From Mycetocola tolaasinivorans (lineage in GTDB: Bacteria > Actinomycetota > Actinomycetes > Actinomycetales > Microbacteriaceae): a stretch of DNA of 64,000 nucleotides. The position numbers and the translations under genes were made by a program. Numbering within the stretch: position 1 is the stretch's first letter; the number at the start of each line of letters is the position of its first letter. The notes beneath the pieces were generated by a model, which was not told where the DNA came from, searched no databases, and saw nothing but the letters and a program-made list of their open reading frames with translations. This document shows, piece after piece, positions 51,150-61,248 of this stretch. The DNA lies in NCBI RefSeq assembly GCF_003667565.1, contig NZ_RCUX01000003.1:248001-312000 (forward strand), read 5' to 3'.

Positions 51150-51524
51150 CTAGAACTCCTCGGCCTGGCAGCAGCCGGGTTCCGAGCAGCACCCCGGCTC
51201 GGTGCAGCCGGCATCCGTGCAGGGCTGGCCCTCATCCACCGCGAGCACGACCTCGAACAGGCTCGCAAGAGCGCTCGCGATATGGGAGTCGGAGATCTCG
51301 TAGCGCGTCGCGCGCCCCTCGGGTACCGCCACCACGATGCCGCAGCCCCGAAGGCATGCGAGATGGTTTGAGACGTTTGTGCGGGTGAGGCCAAGATCCA
51401 CCGCGAGCTTGCCGGGATACCCGGGTCCGGACATGAGTTCGAGCAGGATGCGTGAGCGAGTCGGGTCGGCCATGGCGCGGCCCAGGCGGTTCATGACGTC
51501 GAGGCGAGAGGCTAATGTCAGCAT
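51150..51524 (-). CDS. cmtR: CmtR-type ArsR family cadmium/lead sensor
   Basis: A 124-residue ArsR-SmtB repressor close to mycobacterial CmtR. LADPTRSR-like ADPTRSRILLELM, LGLTRTNVSNHLACLRGCG (two metal Cys in the recognition helix) and VVLAVDEGQPC (third Cys) match the CmtR Cd/Pb site. The C-terminal tail adds a Cys-rich stretch CTDAGCTEPGCCSEPGCC not present in the mycobacterial protein. ATG 51524 has TATAGT (51536-51531, reverse strand) six bases ahead, suggesting a leaderless mRNA. It leads the ATPase operon. Confidence 0.92.
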   Translation of the reverse strand: MLTLASRLDVMNRLGRAMADPTRSRILLELMSGPGYPGKLAVDLGLTRTNVSNHLACLRGCGIVVAVPEGRATRYEISDSHIASALASLFEVVLAVDEGQPCTDAGCTEPGCCSEPGCCQAEEF

Positions 51525-51564
51525 GCACTGACTATACAGCACAGGCTGACCTATTGGCGAGTTG

Positions 51565-51593
51565 TTGACGGTCACACCAGTGTGTAGTGTATG
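51565..51593 (+). promoter_or_regulatory. promoter of the small exported protein
   Basis: TTGACG (51565-51570), 17 bases, TGTATG (51588-51593) precede the gene at 51618. The spacer contains a CACAC/GTGTG inverted repeat. Confidence 0.5.
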
Positions 51594-51617
51594 TGCATCC
51601 ACACAGTGAAGGACGCC

Positions 51618-51980
51618 GTGAAAACCCGACGCCACATCAGCTCATATTTCTCCGCTCTGACCCTCGGTGCCGCCCTGGTCCTGGCCCCACAGTTTCCGGC
51701 ACTGCCGGCACACGCGCAGTCGACGATTGCCCAGCAGGCATCCGCCTCGCACGCTCGCCCGGCCACCTCCGCACCCATCCTGGGCGCATCACTCGCGCAG
51801 CGCGGGCCCGTACATGCGATCGGGGAAAATCGCCACTACAAGCTGACGAAGCGCATGAGCATCGTGGTGTGGGGCGGATCCCTCCTCGGCCTCATCGCTG
51901 GCCTCTGGGTGACCGCTCGCGGCCTCCACCTGCCCTCCTTCCTGACGCGACGAGAGCTGACCCGACGCGTTCGACGCTAG
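51618..51980 (+). CDS. small exported or membrane protein, unknown
   Basis: About 120 residues. GTG 51618 is preceded by GAAGGA; an ATG at 51591 in the same frame has no ribosome site and overlaps the -10 box. A signal peptide (KTRRHISSYFSALTLGAALVLA to AHA) is followed by a Ser/Ala-rich stretch and one C-terminal membrane helix (MSIVVWGGSLLGLIAGLWV) with a basic tail. I do not recognise the family. It lies upstream of the jet operon in the same direction, 110 bases away; a functional link is not shown. Confidence 0.6.
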   Translation: MKTRRHISSYFSALTLGAALVLAPQFPALPAHAQSTIAQQASASHARPATSAPILGASLAQRGPVHAIGENRHYKLTKRMSIVVWGGSLLGLIAGLWVTARGLHLPSFLTRRELTRRVRR

Positions 51981-52090
51981 GTTTACCAGCGCCACCGGGT
52001 GGCGAGATCGTGTCGAATCGGTAACGTGCGAGACAATGGAGGTTCGCCCACGCGACGCGTGAGCCGAAAAGCACGGGAGGAACGACACGG

Positions 52091-53644
52091 GTGAGTGACG
52101 TACTGCGAGAGCTAGCGCGGGTTCGCGAGTCCTTTGATAAGCCCACACTCAGGCTCCTGGACCGCAAGTGGGCACCCCTCGTGCTCACGATCTTCCGCTC
52201 CACGTTCAGCCGCGAGCGCCAGAGCATCCACGCGGAACGCCTGCACGTCCAGGTGGATACGCTTCTCCAGGAGCTCGTGGCCCTCGGCGAGGAGGTGCCG
52301 CAGGGCACCGGGCGCTCACTGTGCGTGCAGTGGATGAATGATCGCTGGCTGTTTCGTTCGAGCGACGCCGAGGGCGAGGAGCGCTACTCCCTCACCTCGC
52401 ACGCACTCGAGGCGCTCGCGCTCGTGGACTCCCTCGCGAAGGATCGCGCACTGATCAGTGAGTCCCGCCTCACCACCATCCTCGACTCGGTGCAGCACTG
52501 GGCCACCGAGGCTGACCCCGACCCGAGCACGCGCATCCAGCGACTCGATGACCGCATCGCCGAACTCACCGCCGAGCGCGATCGCCTGCGCGCCGGCGGT
52601 GAGGTGCCCGCGGCCGGAAACGAACGCATGTACGAGGGGTATCAGAACCTGATCGACCTCATCGGCCAGCTCCCGAGCGACTTCAAGCGCGTCGAGGAGT
52701 CCGTGGCGGCCATGCACCGCCAGATCATCAGCGATTTCCGCGCCGAGGAGCGCCCGATTGGCGAGGTGCTCGACGAGTACCTCGCAAAGACGGACGAGCT
52801 GATGGGGGCCACCGCCGAGGGCCGCGCCTTCGAGGGTGCCTTTACCCTGCTGCGCAACGAGGAACTCCTGAGCGCCCTGCGCCAGAATATTCAGGTCATC
52901 CTCGACCACCCGTTTGCCGCGGGCCTCGGATCGACCGCGCGACGCGATTTCCGCGGAACCGTCGCCATCCTGCGCACCGGCATCGACGACGTGCTCTCCC
53001 AGCGCCGCCGCCTCACCGCCACGCTGCGTGAACACATCGAAAATCACGACCACGTGCGCGACCGCGAACTCGATGCGGTACTGCGCGCCCTCGGCCGCGA
53101 ACTCGAAACCTGGATGCACACCGCGGGCCCGCGGGCCAGCGTTCCCGTCGAGCTCCTCCCCGAGGTACCGCACACCCCACACCTGCGCGATCGGCTCTGG
53201 GATCCCCTCGCCGCCGCCCCGCCGCCCCCGCTCGAAGATCGCGGCGAGGAGGCTCCGGCCGCCCCCGAGTTTGACATCATTCGCACCCAGGGCGGCCCGT
53301 ACCTCGACGAGGTGCGTACCGCCATCACCACGGCGGCGCAGGCCACGGAGGGCGATGCGGCACTCGGCGATCTCTTCAATACGCTGAGCCCGGATCTCCG
53401 GCGCCCGGTAGAGATCTTCGGCCTGCTGCACCTGCTCACTCAGGCCGAGATCGCCGTCGATCCGGATGCCTACGATGAGTTCCACACCGTGCGACCAGAC
53501 CAGACCGGCCGTGCCTTCCGCGTGCCCCGCGTACGCGTGGATGCCGCCGCCCGGGACGCACTCGACCATATCGAACAGATATTCGAACACGCCGAAACCG
53601 GCAACTCCCCCGCCCGCACCGCGCAGAAGGACACCCACGCATGA
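52091..53644 (+). CDS. jetA: JetA/MksF-like kleisin (DUF3375)
   Basis: A 517-residue DUF3375 protein, the kleisin-like subunit of Wadjet/MksBEF SMC-type complexes. The N-terminal winged helix has [22 protein letters not shown]; the middle is helical and coiled ([44 protein letters not shown]); the C-terminus has [20 protein letters not shown], typical of the family. GGGAGGAACGACACGG precedes GTG 52091. It overlaps jetB by four bases. With jetB and jetC it should form an ATP-driven loop-extruding complex acting on DNA. Confidence 0.87.
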   Translation: MSDVLRELARVRESFDKPTLRLLDRKWAPLVLTIFRSTFSRERQSIHAERLHVQVDTLLQELVALGEEVPQGTGRSLCVQWMNDRWLFRSSDAEGEERYSLTSHALEALALVDSLAKDRALISESRLTTILDSVQHWATEADPDPSTRIQRLDDRIAELTAERDRLRAGGEVPAAGNERMYEGYQNLIDLIGQLPSDFKRVEESVAAMHRQIISDFRAEERPIGEVLDEYLAKTDELMGATAEGRAFEGAFTLLRNEELLSALRQNIQVILDHPFAAGLGSTARRDFRGTVAILRTGIDDVLSQRRRLTATLREHIENHDHVRDRELDAVLRALGRELETWMHTAGPRASVPVELLPEVPHTPHLRDRLWDPLAAAPPPPLEDRGEEAPAAPEFDIIRTQGGPYLDEVRTAITTAAQATEGDAALGDLFNTLSPDLRRPVEIFGLLHLLTQAEIAVDPDAYDEFHTVRPDQTGRAFRVPRVRVDAAARDALDHIEQIFEHAETGNSPARTAQKDTHA

Positions 53645-54396
53645 CCCGAGAAACCGTGATCGAGGATGGCGTACCCGAGGTTGACCCCGAGGGAACCGTC
53701 TCGCTGTTCGAGGGCGATGAGGGGCGACTCGACCTGGCCCAGCGCCGGGCGCTTGTGACGCTGCTGCGCGGCCGCTACCTGAGCGCCGCCGACCACCCGC
53801 GCGAGTGGAAGACGCTGCTCGCCTCGGAGACCGTGCTGCGCTCCCGCCTCAACGACCTGTTCCTCGACCTCCACATCGATCACCCGGCCGAGGTGGCGTT
53901 CAAGCGTCAGGCCCAGCCCGAGGAGGGTGGGCGCTTCCCGACGCTGTTGCGCGATACCGCCTACACCCGCGAGGAGACGATCCTCCTGGTGTTCCTGCGC
54001 GGACGGTTCCGGAGCGAGCGGGGCAATGGTCGCGACAGCGTGCACGTGGGCCGCGAGGAGATGCTCGGCCGGATCGCACAGTTCCGTCCGGCCTACTCGA
54101 CCGATCAGTCCGGCGACGCCCGCAAGGCGGATAAGGCGGTCGAGTCGATGGTACGGGCCCAGATTCTGCTGCGGACCGATGATCCCGACCGCTTCCGGAT
54201 CGCGCCGGTGATCGAGGTGCTGCTGCCGCTCGAGCGCCTCACCGAGCTGCTGGAGTGGTTCCGCTCGCGCGGCGGCGAACCGGAGGGGCTCGGAGAGGAG
54301 CCGACCGTCGTCACGGACGCCGAAAGCGATGCGTCCGCGGAGAAAATCGCCGACGATAACGAAGAAGACGAAGACGCCGAGGAGAGCACCAAGTGA
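53641..54396 (+). CDS. jetB: JetB/MksE-like KITE subunit (DUF4194)
   Basis: A 251-residue DUF4194 protein. [53 protein letters not shown] and [18 protein letters not shown] [14 protein letters not shown] are the winged-helix segments of the KITE subunit that clamps the kleisin. The C-terminus is an acidic tail ([12 protein letters not shown]). ATG 53641 overlaps the jetA stop and its own stop overlaps jetC GTG, so the three genes are tightly coupled. Confidence 0.88.
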   Translation: MTRETVIEDGVPEVDPEGTVSLFEGDEGRLDLAQRRALVTLLRGRYLSAADHPREWKTLLASETVLRSRLNDLFLDLHIDHPAEVAFKRQAQPEEGGRFPTLLRDTAYTREETILLVFLRGRFRSERGNGRDSVHVGREEMLGRIAQFRPAYSTDQSGDARKADKAVESMVRAQILLRTDDPDRFRIAPVIEVLLPLERLTELLEWFRSRGGEPEGLGEEPTVVTDAESDASAEKIADDNEEDEDAEESTK

Positions 54397-57300
54397 GCGA
54401 CGCACCCCTGTTCCACATTGACGGCGCCACCGAGGGCACCACGCAGTGGCGTGCCGAGCTGTTCCAGGTGGTCAACTGGGGCGGGTTCCAGGGGCATCAC
54501 GCGATTCCCCTCTCCCCCACCGCAACCCTGCTCTCGGGCGCATCGGGCAGTGGAAAGAGCACGCTACTCGACGCCTACCTCGCCCTGATGATGCCGTCGG
54601 ACACCGCGTTCAACGGCGCCTCGAACGACGCCACCACCGGCCGTGCCCGCGGCGCGGACCAGCGCAACCTGCTCTCGTATCTCCTGGGCAAGACCGACTC
54701 CCGCCGGGATCCGGAGACCGGGGCCATGCTCGATCGCGTGCTGCGCGGCGAGAGCTCGTCCACCTGGGGCGCGATCGCGATGACCTTCGTGGACGACAAC
54801 GCGCGCCGCTTCACCGTGCTGCGCACGTACTTTGTGCCGCGCGGTGCCTCGGCATCCGCGAGCGTGTCGATGAAGATGGCAGTGCTTGACAGCGAGTTTG
54901 ATCTGCGCACCCTCGAAACCATCGCCGAGAGCCGTTTCGACCGTCGCGCGCTGCGCGGCGTCGCCCCCGGCATCCAGGTGTGTGGAACGTATCTGGAGTT
55001 TGCCCAGAAGCTGCACACCCGCCTCGGCATCGGTGCCGGCGGCGACGGCTCGAAGGCGCTGCGCCTGCTCGCGCGCATCCAGGCCGGCCAGCAGGTGCGC
55101 ACGGTGGATGGGCTATATAAGTCGATGGTGCTGGAGCGCCCGACCACGTTTGAGGCCGCGGATACCGCCCTCGCACACTTCGCCGACCTCGAAAAATCCT
55201 ATGAGGCGATGGTGACCGAGGATCAGAAATCCACGGTACTGGCCCAGGTGCCTGCCCTGATGCGCGACCTCTCCAATGCGCGCATCGAGGAGGCCACGAT
55301 CGACACGTTCGGGGTCAATCAGGAGGGCGCCACGGCGTTCAACCTGTGGCGGGTGCGCACCGAGCGTGAGCTCCTCGAAACCGCCACCACCGTCAACGCG
55401 GCGGACCGCCGCACGGCCCGCGAACGCATTGCGACGGCGCGTGAGTTTGAGGATGGCCTGGCCTCGCGCCTCGCCACGATCCAGCGCCAGCAGCGCGAAA
55501 ATGGCGGCGATATCCTCGAGGATCTCGGTCAGCAGCGCACCGCCCTCGAGCACCGTCGCGAACAGGTGGCCCTCGAGCGGGACGCCTTCGCCGGCCGCGT
55601 CTCCACCCTGGGCGATGCTCCCGATTCCGCGGTGGAGTTCACCGCCGCTCAGGATGCCGCCGATACATTCCTCGCCGCGTATACGGAGCGCGAGCAGGAG
55701 CATGAGGACCGCATCAACGCCCTCGGGCGCGACCAGTACCCGCTCGAATCGGATCGCCGTGCACTGCGTGATGAGGTCACCTCGCTGAGCGGACGCACCG
55801 GCCTGGTTCCGCCGCACCTGCACCAGGCGCGGCTCGCACTCGCGGAGGCGAGCGGGCTAAACCCCGAGGATCTGCCCTTCGTGGCCGAGCTGATGGATCT
55901 CGCCTCCGGCGAGGAGCGCTGGCGCACCGCCGCCGAGGTGACCCTGGGGCCGATCTCGCGCATTCTCGTGGTGAACGAGGAGCACCTGGACGCCTTCTCC
56001 CGCAGCATCGATGACGTCGAGCTGTCGACCCGCATCGTTTTCGAGGGCGTGGCCGCGGCACCCTTCACCGAGCTGGAGGGAAATCCGGAGATGATCTCCG
56101 GCAAGCTTGTCTTCCAGGACTCGCCCTACGCCCACTGGGTCCAGGATCGCGTTCGCGCCGCCCACACCGACGCCCTGTGTGTCGAGTCGGTGAGCGAGCT
56201 TCGGGGCAGCGGCCGCCGGGTAGCCCCGAGCGGCCAGACCCGGGATGGCAACCGCGGTGCGCACGGAGACAACAGCGTGCGCCCGATCATCGGGTTCTCG
56301 AACACCGCGCGGCTCTCGCAGATCGAAGCCGAGGTTGCGGTGCTTGATGCCCGCCTCGCCGATCTCGTCGGCGAGATTTCCGCCGAGCGTGCGGCACTGA
56401 CCGTTCTGCGCGCGCACCGTGACGCGCACCGTGTGGTGCGTGATGCACGCTGGTCCACGATCGACGTGGCCGCGGTGGATACCGCCCTCGCCGATCTCGC
56501 GGCCGAGCGTGAGCGCGTCCTCGCCGACAGTGACGTGCTGCGCAGCCTGGGCGATGAGGAGACCCGCCTGCGTGTCGAACGCGATGCGGCCCAGCGTGAG
56601 CGCTTCCTCGCTGAGGACGCGGGGACGAAGCTCGCGGCCGAACACGAACGGCTGGTCGATCGTGAGGACGCCCTCGCCGAGGCCTGGGAGCGCGTGAGCA
56701 GCGCGGAGCTCGCACCCGAACACGCCGAGCGTCTGGATGCCGAGCTCGCGAATGTGGGAGGCGGCACCGATTTAGCCGCGTTTGATTCCGGGGTGCGTCG
56801 CCTGGGCGAACGCCTGCGGGCGCAGTCCGCGCAGGCCCGAGAGGCGGCCGCCACGGCGACCTCCGCGCTGGAAACCGCGTTTAGGATTTACCAGGATCGC
56901 TGGCCCGACCCCAACCTCGGCACCGGGGTCGACTCCGCCGAGGGCTACCGGGACATCCTGGACACCATCATTACCACGGGCCTGCACGATCGTCGTCAGG
57001 AGTGGACCCGCCGGCTCTCCGAGTGGAGCGGACAGGACCTCGTGCCCCTCGGCGGCGCATTCGATGGCGCGATCGAGGCCATTGAAGAGCGGCTCGATCC
57101 TGTCAACGACATTCTCTCGACCCTGCCGTTTGGCGCCGGTCGCGATCGCCTCAAGATCGCCCTGCGCCGGCTGCACGGTGAGGATGTCACGCGGTTCCGA
57201 CGCGAACTGCGCGATCTCTCGGCCGGATCGAGTGATCCGCTGGATGACGCCGCGGCACAGGAGCGCTTCACCCGGCTGCGGGCGTTCATGGACCTCCTGC

Positions 57301-57746
57301 GCGACGGCGCCGATGGCCAGCGGGACGACCTCCTCGACGTGCGTCGCCACGTCGAAATCACCGCGGTCCGTCAGACGGTCGAGGGCGTCGAGGTCAGCAC
57401 CTACTCCTCTCTCGGCGGAAAGAGTGGTGGTGAGTCGCAGGAGCTCGTGGCGTTCATCGTGGGCGCGGCGCTTCGCTTCCAGCTGGGTGATGAGTCACGC
57501 ACCCGGCCACGCTTTGCCCCGGTGTTCCTCGATGAGGGCTTTGTGAAGTCCGATGCCGAGTTTGCCGGCCGCGCGGTGGCCGCCTGGCAGGGCCTCGGCT
57601 TCCAGCTGATCGTGGGTGCACCGCTCGACAAGGTCACCGCGCTCGAACCGTATATGGATCGCATGCTCTCGATGACGAAGAACAACGCCAGCGGGCTGTC
57701 CTTCGTGGCCGAGATCGCGTCGACCGGTGGTGCCGACGCGGCTTAG
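54393..57746 (+). CDS. jetC: JetC/MksB-like SMC ATPase
   Basis: A 1117-residue SMC-like ATPase. Walker A is [21 protein letters not shown] near residue 50; long coiled coils flank a hinge-like centre (about 470-620, [26 protein letters not shown]); the ABC signature is [10 protein letters not shown] and Walker B is [13 protein letters not shown] near residue 1050. This is the motor of the Jet/Mks complex. GTG 54393 overlaps jetB. Its stop overlaps the convergent GNAT stop by four bases, so no jetD/mksG nuclease gene follows. Confidence 0.92.
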   Translation: MSDAPLFHIDGATEGTTQWRAELFQVVNWGGFQGHHAIPLSPTATLLSGASGSGKSTLLDAYLALMMPSDTAFNGASNDATTGRARGADQRNLLSYLLGKTDSRRDPETGAMLDRVLRGESSSTWGAIAMTFVDDNARRFTVLRTYFVPRGASASASVSMKMAVLDSEFDLRTLETIAESRFDRRALRGVAPGIQVCGTYLEFAQKLHTRLGIGAGGDGSKALRLLARIQAGQQVRTVDGLYKSMVLERPTTFEAADTALAHFADLEKSYEAMVTEDQKSTVLAQVPALMRDLSNARIEEATIDTFGVNQEGATAFNLWRVRTERELLETATTVNAADRRTARERIATAREFEDGLASRLATIQRQQRENGGDILEDLGQQRTALEHRREQVALERDAFAGRVSTLGDAPDSAVEFTAAQDAADTFLAAYTEREQEHEDRINALGRDQYPLESDRRALRDEVTSLSGRTGLVPPHLHQARLALAEASGLNPEDLPFVAELMDLASGEERWRTAAEVTLGPISRILVVNEEHLDAFSRSIDDVELSTRIVFEGVAAAPFTELEGNPEMISGKLVFQDSPYAHWVQDRVRAAHTDALCVESVSELRGSGRRVAPSGQTRDGNRGAHGDNSVRPIIGFSNTARLSQIEAEVAVLDARLADLVGEISAERAALTVLRAHRDAHRVVRDARWSTIDVAAVDTALADLAAERERVLADSDVLRSLGDEETRLRVERDAAQRERFLAEDAGTKLAAEHERLVDREDALAEAWERVSSAELAPEHAERLDAELANVGGGTDLAAFDSGVRRLGERLRAQSAQAREAAATATSALETAFRIYQDRWPDPNLGTGVDSAEGYRDILDTIITTGLHDRRQEWTRRLSEWSGQDLVPLGGAFDGAIEAIEERLDPVNDILSTLPFGAGRDRLKIALRRLHGEDVTRFRRELRDLSAGSSDPLDDAAAQERFTRLRAFMDLLRDGADGQRDDLLDVRRHVEITAVRQTVEGVEVSTYSSLGGKSGGESQELVAFIVGAALRFQLGDESRTRPRFAPVFLDEGFVKSDAEFAGRAVAAWQGLGFQLIVGAPLDKVTALEPYMDRMLSMTKNNASGLSFVAEIASTGGADAA

Positions 57747-58300
57747 CCGAGTCCGGAACGGACCGAGACGGGTGTGCGCTTCGGCGCGCACCCGTTTCGG
57801 GTGCGTGGGGGTCGATGCATCCAGGCGGTCATGCCCGGCTCCTCGAGGCGAAAACCGTGGGTGCCGTACCAGCGGGCGAGGCGTTCGGTGTCGCTGCCGA
57901 AGGCGGGGTGGGGTTCGAGGGCGAGCTCCCATCCGGCGGCATCGGCGCGGGAACACAGCGCGTGCAGTGCGCGGTTGGCAAGGCCGGAACCGCGCAGCGG
58001 GTAGGGAACCTGTATGAGGTCGAGAATGACCTGGTGCTCGTGGGGGCGCAGGAGAAGCTGAATGTGCGGGTCTATGTCGCGATGGATGCTCTCGCGCAGG
58101 GAGTCGAGCTCGGCGGCGGTGGCATCCGACGGGGTGTCCGGCTCAGGAAGCCCGTCGGGTGATGAAGCGGTGTTCGAACCATCGTGTGCCGGAGTATCCG
58201 GCTCGGGAAAGGCGAAGAATGAGCGCGGCCGAATCGGGGTGTCGGGTTCGGGCTGCACGAGCATTCCCGCGCGCGGCGCGGGGAAACGAGAATCGGTCAC
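57743..58300 (-). CDS. GNAT N-acetyltransferase with PEPDTP-repeat N-terminus
   Basis: A 185-residue protein. GTG 58300 is preceded by CCGGAGG with six bases spacing; codons further upstream lack a site. The C-terminal 110 residues are a GNAT fold (HQVILDLIQVPYPLRGSGLANRALHALCSRADAAGWELALEPHP, RWYGTHGFRLEE), including the acetyl-CoA-binding loop RGSGLA. The first 65 residues are Pro-rich and contain PEPDTP three times. Substrate is unknown. The 3' end overlaps jetC by four bases. Confidence 0.8.
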   Translation of the reverse strand: MTDSRFPAPRAGMLVQPEPDTPIRPRSFFAFPEPDTPAHDGSNTASSPDGLPEPDTPSDATAAELDSLRESIHRDIDPHIQLLLRPHEHQVILDLIQVPYPLRGSGLANRALHALCSRADAAGWELALEPHPAFGSDTERLARWYGTHGFRLEEPGMTAWMHRPPRTRNGCAPKRTPVSVRSGLG

Positions 58301-58413
58301 GGGAAACCTCCGGAGGGGTGCGGATGCCGCACACACAAAAACGCCCGGATGGGCCCGGGCGCACCTTCAACCCTAACAGCGAGCACTCCCCCGGCCCAAT
58401 GCCGCGAAATGCG

Positions 58414-58449
58414 GCGTGCCCGCCCGGAAAAAAGTCCGGGCGGGCACGC
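58414..58449 (-). terminator. hairpin downstream of the aminotransferase
   Basis: A 15-base stem (58414-58428 and 58435-58449) around an AAAAAG loop lies 37 bases after the aminotransferase stop; a smaller GCCGC/GCGGC hairpin is adjacent. No T run. Confidence 0.7.
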
Positions 58450-58485
58450 GCTTCACCGTGCTGGCGGCTACTAGCAAGAGGAGAA

Positions 58486-59733
58486 CTACTGGCGATACGA
58501 GGACAGGAAGTTGCCCAGACGCTCCAGCGCAACCTCGAGGTCTCCCACGCCCGGCAGCGTCACCACGCGGAAGTGGTCGTGATGCGGGTAGTGGAAGCCG
58601 GTGCCCTGCACCACAAGAATGTGCTCCTTGAGCAGGAGATCCTGAACGAACTTCTCGTCGTCATGAATGTGGTGCACCTCGGGGTCGAGACGCGGGAACG
58701 CATAGAGCGCACCCTGCGGCGCGACCACCGAGACACCGGGGATGGCGTTCAGCATGTCGACCGCAACGCGGCGCTGCTCATAGAGGCGGCCACCGGGCTT
58801 GAGCATCGGATCGATGCTCTGATACCCGCCGAGCGCGGCCTGGATCGCGAACTGCGCGGGCACGTTGGCGCACAGCCGCATGCTCGAGAGCAGCGAGATG
58901 CCCTCGATGAACGAGGCCGCGCGGTCACGCGGGCCGGTGATGATGACCCAGCCCGAACGGTAGCCCGCAATGCGGTACGTCTTCGAGAGGCCGTTGAAGG
59001 TCAGGCAGAGAACATCGTGTGCCAGGGTGGCAATGGAGATGTGCTCGGCCTCGTCATAGAGGATGCGGTCGTAGATCTCGTCGGCGAAGATCACCAGGTC
59101 GTGACGGCGTGCGACGTCTGCAAGCTTGGTGAGCACCTCCTTGGAGTACACCGCTCCGGTGGGGTTGTTCGGGTTGATGACCACGATGCCGCGGGTGCGG
59201 TCGGTGATCTTCGACTCGATGTCCTCGATATCGGGCTCCCAGCCCTGATCCTCGAGCGCGTTGTAGTGCACGACGTTGCCACCGGCCAGGGTCGCCGAGG
59301 CGGTCCACAGCGGGTAGTCCGGCGAGGGAATCAGCAGCTCGTCACCGGGGTTCAGGAACGCCTGCAGGGTCATCGTGATGAGCTCGGATACTCCGTTGCC
59401 CAGGTAGATGTCGTTGACGTCAAACGTGGGGAAGTTTGTGCGCACCTGGTAGTGGTTGAAGATCGCGCGGCGGGCGGAGAGGATTCCACGGGAATCGGAG
59501 TATCCGCTCGCGGCGGGAAGGGTTGCGATCATGTCGCGCACGATCGCGCTGGGCGCCTCGAAACCAAACGGTGCCGGGTTGCCGATGTTCAACCGCAGGA
59601 TCTTGTGTCCGTCGGCCTCCAGTCGGGCGGCGTGCTCGTGCACCGGGCCGCGGATGTCGTAGAGGACGTTTGCCAACTTGGCAGATTGCAGGATGGGACG
59701 CGGCGTACGCGTCGGCTTTACTGGATCAGACAC
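58486..59733 (-). CDS. pyridoxal-phosphate aminotransferase (alanine/aspartate type, AlaA-like)
   Basis: A 415-residue class I aminotransferase. YDIRGPVHEHAARLEADGHKILRLNIGNPAPFGF is the AlaA/AspC-like start, YSDSRGILSARRAI the substrate loop, NPNNPTGAVYSKEVL and FADEIYDRILYDE the cofactor contacts, and NGLSKTYRIAGYRSGW carries the Schiff-base Lys. AlaA-type glutamate-pyruvate aminotransferase is likely. GTG 59733 has TATAGT (59745-59740, reverse strand) six bases ahead and no ribosome site, so a leaderless mRNA is likely; longer in-frame codons are ignored. Confidence 0.92.
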   Translation of the reverse strand: MSDPVKPTRTPRPILQSAKLANVLYDIRGPVHEHAARLEADGHKILRLNIGNPAPFGFEAPSAIVRDMIATLPAASGYSDSRGILSARRAIFNHYQVRTNFPTFDVNDIYLGNGVSELITMTLQAFLNPGDELLIPSPDYPLWTASATLAGGNVVHYNALEDQGWEPDIEDIESKITDRTRGIVVINPNNPTGAVYSKEVLTKLADVARRHDLVIFADEIYDRILYDEAEHISIATLAHDVLCLTFNGLSKTYRIAGYRSGWVIITGPRDRAASFIEGISLLSSMRLCANVPAQFAIQAALGGYQSIDPMLKPGGRLYEQRRVAVDMLNAIPGVSVVAPQGALYAFPRLDPEVHHIHDDEKFVQDLLLKEHILVVQGTGFHYPHHDHFRVVTLPGVGDLEVALERLGNFLSSYRQ

Positions 59734-59760
59734 ACTGCCACTATACGCCCGTACACGGCC

Positions 59761-59819
59761 GCGACGCCGAATCGGGAACCGTTTCGTGTTCAAAACGATA
59801 TTCCCAATCCGGCGTCGCG
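59761..59819 (-). terminator. long imperfect inverted repeat between NlpC/P60 and aminotransferase genes
   Basis: Arms of 18 bases (59761-59778 and 59802-59819) match at 16 positions, with an inner CGTTT/AAACG pair. It lies after the NlpC/P60 stop and also upstream of the aminotransferase -10 box, so it probably terminates the former while sitting over the -35 area of the latter. Confidence 0.6.
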
Positions 59820-59841
59820 AATTGAATGATGTGCCGAGTGC

Positions 59842-61248
59842 CTATCCGGCCGGGCGCCCGACGTTCGGCACGAGGTTGCGCGTACGAACCGGTACCAGCT
59901 GAACCTTCTTGCCGGGCTCGGGGGCCTCGATCATCTGGCCGTTACCCACGTAAATGGACATGTGGTACATGATCTGACTGTTGGTGTTTCCACCCGGCGA
60001 GTAGAACAGCAGGTCGCCGGGAACCAGGCCATTCGAGCGCGGCACGAGACGGCCGACGGCGGTCATCTGGCGGTACTGCGCACCCACGGTGTGATAGCCG
60101 ATGTTGATGCCGGCCTGTCGGTAGGCAATCATCGTGAGGCCCGAGCAGTCCCACACGTCGGGGCCCTCACCGGCGAACACGTACCACTTGCCGAGCTGCG
60201 CGTAAGCAAAGTTCACGGCGCTGGCCGCGGCGCTGGCCGGACCGACCGGGGAGCCTCCGCCGGTACCCGGCTGGGTGACCGGCGGCTTCACCACGGGAGG
60301 CTTGACCACGGGCGGGGTCACGGTTCCCCCGTTGCCACCACCGTTATTGCCGCCGCCGTTGTTGCCACCAGTGTTGCCGTTACCGCTGTTGCCGCCGCCG
60401 GTGTTACCGCCGCCCGTGGCGGGTGGCGTTACGGGAGGGGCTACGACGGGCGGCCGTGTGGCGGCTTCCTGCTCGGCGAGGGCGCGCAAGCGTGCGGCCT
60501 CGGCCTGGGCAGCCGCGTACGCGGTGTCGAGGTTGGCGCTGCGATCCTGTAGGAACGCGAGCTGAGCGTTGAGCGTGGCCGACTGTACCGTGGCGTCGTC
60601 TACGGCTTTCTGTGCGACTGCGGCACGCTCGGTGGCCGCGGTGTATGCGGCATCGGCCGCCTTCTGCGCGGTGACGTGCTCGTCCTTAGCGGTCTGCGCC
60701 TGCTTTTCGATCGACTCAACGAGGTTGCTCGTCTGCTTTGCTCGATCCAGCAGTGCCGCCTGGGTGCCGGAGAGCTTCTCCATGGTGCCCAGCTCATACA
60801 GCAGGTCGTCGCCGCTGCCGGCGCCGCTCAGGAGTGCGGCGCTCACGCCGCTGCCTCCGCCGGCCCGCGCGAACTGCGCGATCACGGCACCGAGGCCGTG
60901 GCGTGCACGCTCATCATCGGATTTCGCGGCCGCAAGTCGGGAGGCGAGATCATCAAGCCGCGCCTGAGCCTCGTCGACCTTCTGTCGGGCGACCTGAAGC
61001 TTTTCGCCCGCCTGCTGGGTCGCGATGTTTGCCGAATCGGCGGCGTCGCTCAGCTGCTGCAGCACACCCTGAATTCGTGTGGCCTCGGCCTCGGACTGTG
61101 CGACATCGTTTCGCGCGGCGGCAACATCAGCCCAGGAGGGCGCGCTCGGTGCGCCGGGATCGGCGAGTGCCGGAGTCGCGAGCCCCACCCCACCGAGGGT
61201 GAGTGCAAAGGCGAGACCCACCGTTGCACAGCGTTTGGTAAAACCCAT
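59842..61248 (-). CDS. secreted NlpC/P60 peptidoglycan endopeptidase with coiled coil
   Basis: A 468-residue cell-wall hydrolase (RipA/CwlO-like). A signal peptide ends at ALADP; residues 38-235 form a coiled coil (VAQSEAEATRIQGVLQQLSDAA onward) that in this class responds to an FtsEX-type regulator; a Gly/Asn-rich linker follows; and the C-terminal 130 residues are NlpC/P60 with the catalytic Cys in WDCSGLTMIAYRQAG and His in MYHMSIYVG. It cuts stem-peptide links during growth or division. A structured leader of over 100 bases precedes it. Confidence 0.92.
   Translation of the reverse strand: MGFTKRCATVGLAFALTLGGVGLATPALADPGAPSAPSWADVAAARNDVAQSEAEATRIQGVLQQLSDAADSANIATQQAGEKLQVARQKVDEAQARLDDLASRLAAAKSDDERARHGLGAVIAQFARAGGGSGVSAALLSGAGSGDDLLYELGTMEKLSGTQAALLDRAKQTSNLVESIEKQAQTAKDEHVTAQKAADAAYTAATERAAVAQKAVDDATVQSATLNAQLAFLQDRSANLDTAYAAAQAEAARLRALAEQEAATRPPVVAPPVTPPATGGGNTGGGNSGNGNTGGNNGGGNNGGGNGGTVTPPVVKPPVVKPPVTQPGTGGGSPVGPASAAASAVNFAYAQLGKWYVFAGEGPDVWDCSGLTMIAYRQAGINIGYHTVGAQYRQMTAVGRLVPRSNGLVPGDLLFYSPGGNTNSQIMYHMSIYVGNGQMIEAPEPGKKVQLVPVRTRNLVPNVGRPAG

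Noticed and set aside
52091..57746. Calling the operon a complete Wadjet defence system
   Set aside because: The JetD nuclease gene is not present within the window, so only a Jet/Mks-like SMC complex can be claimed.
57743..58300. Possibility that the gene after jetC is the missing jetD nuclease
   Set aside because: It lies on the opposite strand and has a GNAT acetyl-CoA loop, no TOPRIM-like acidic motifs, and is too short.
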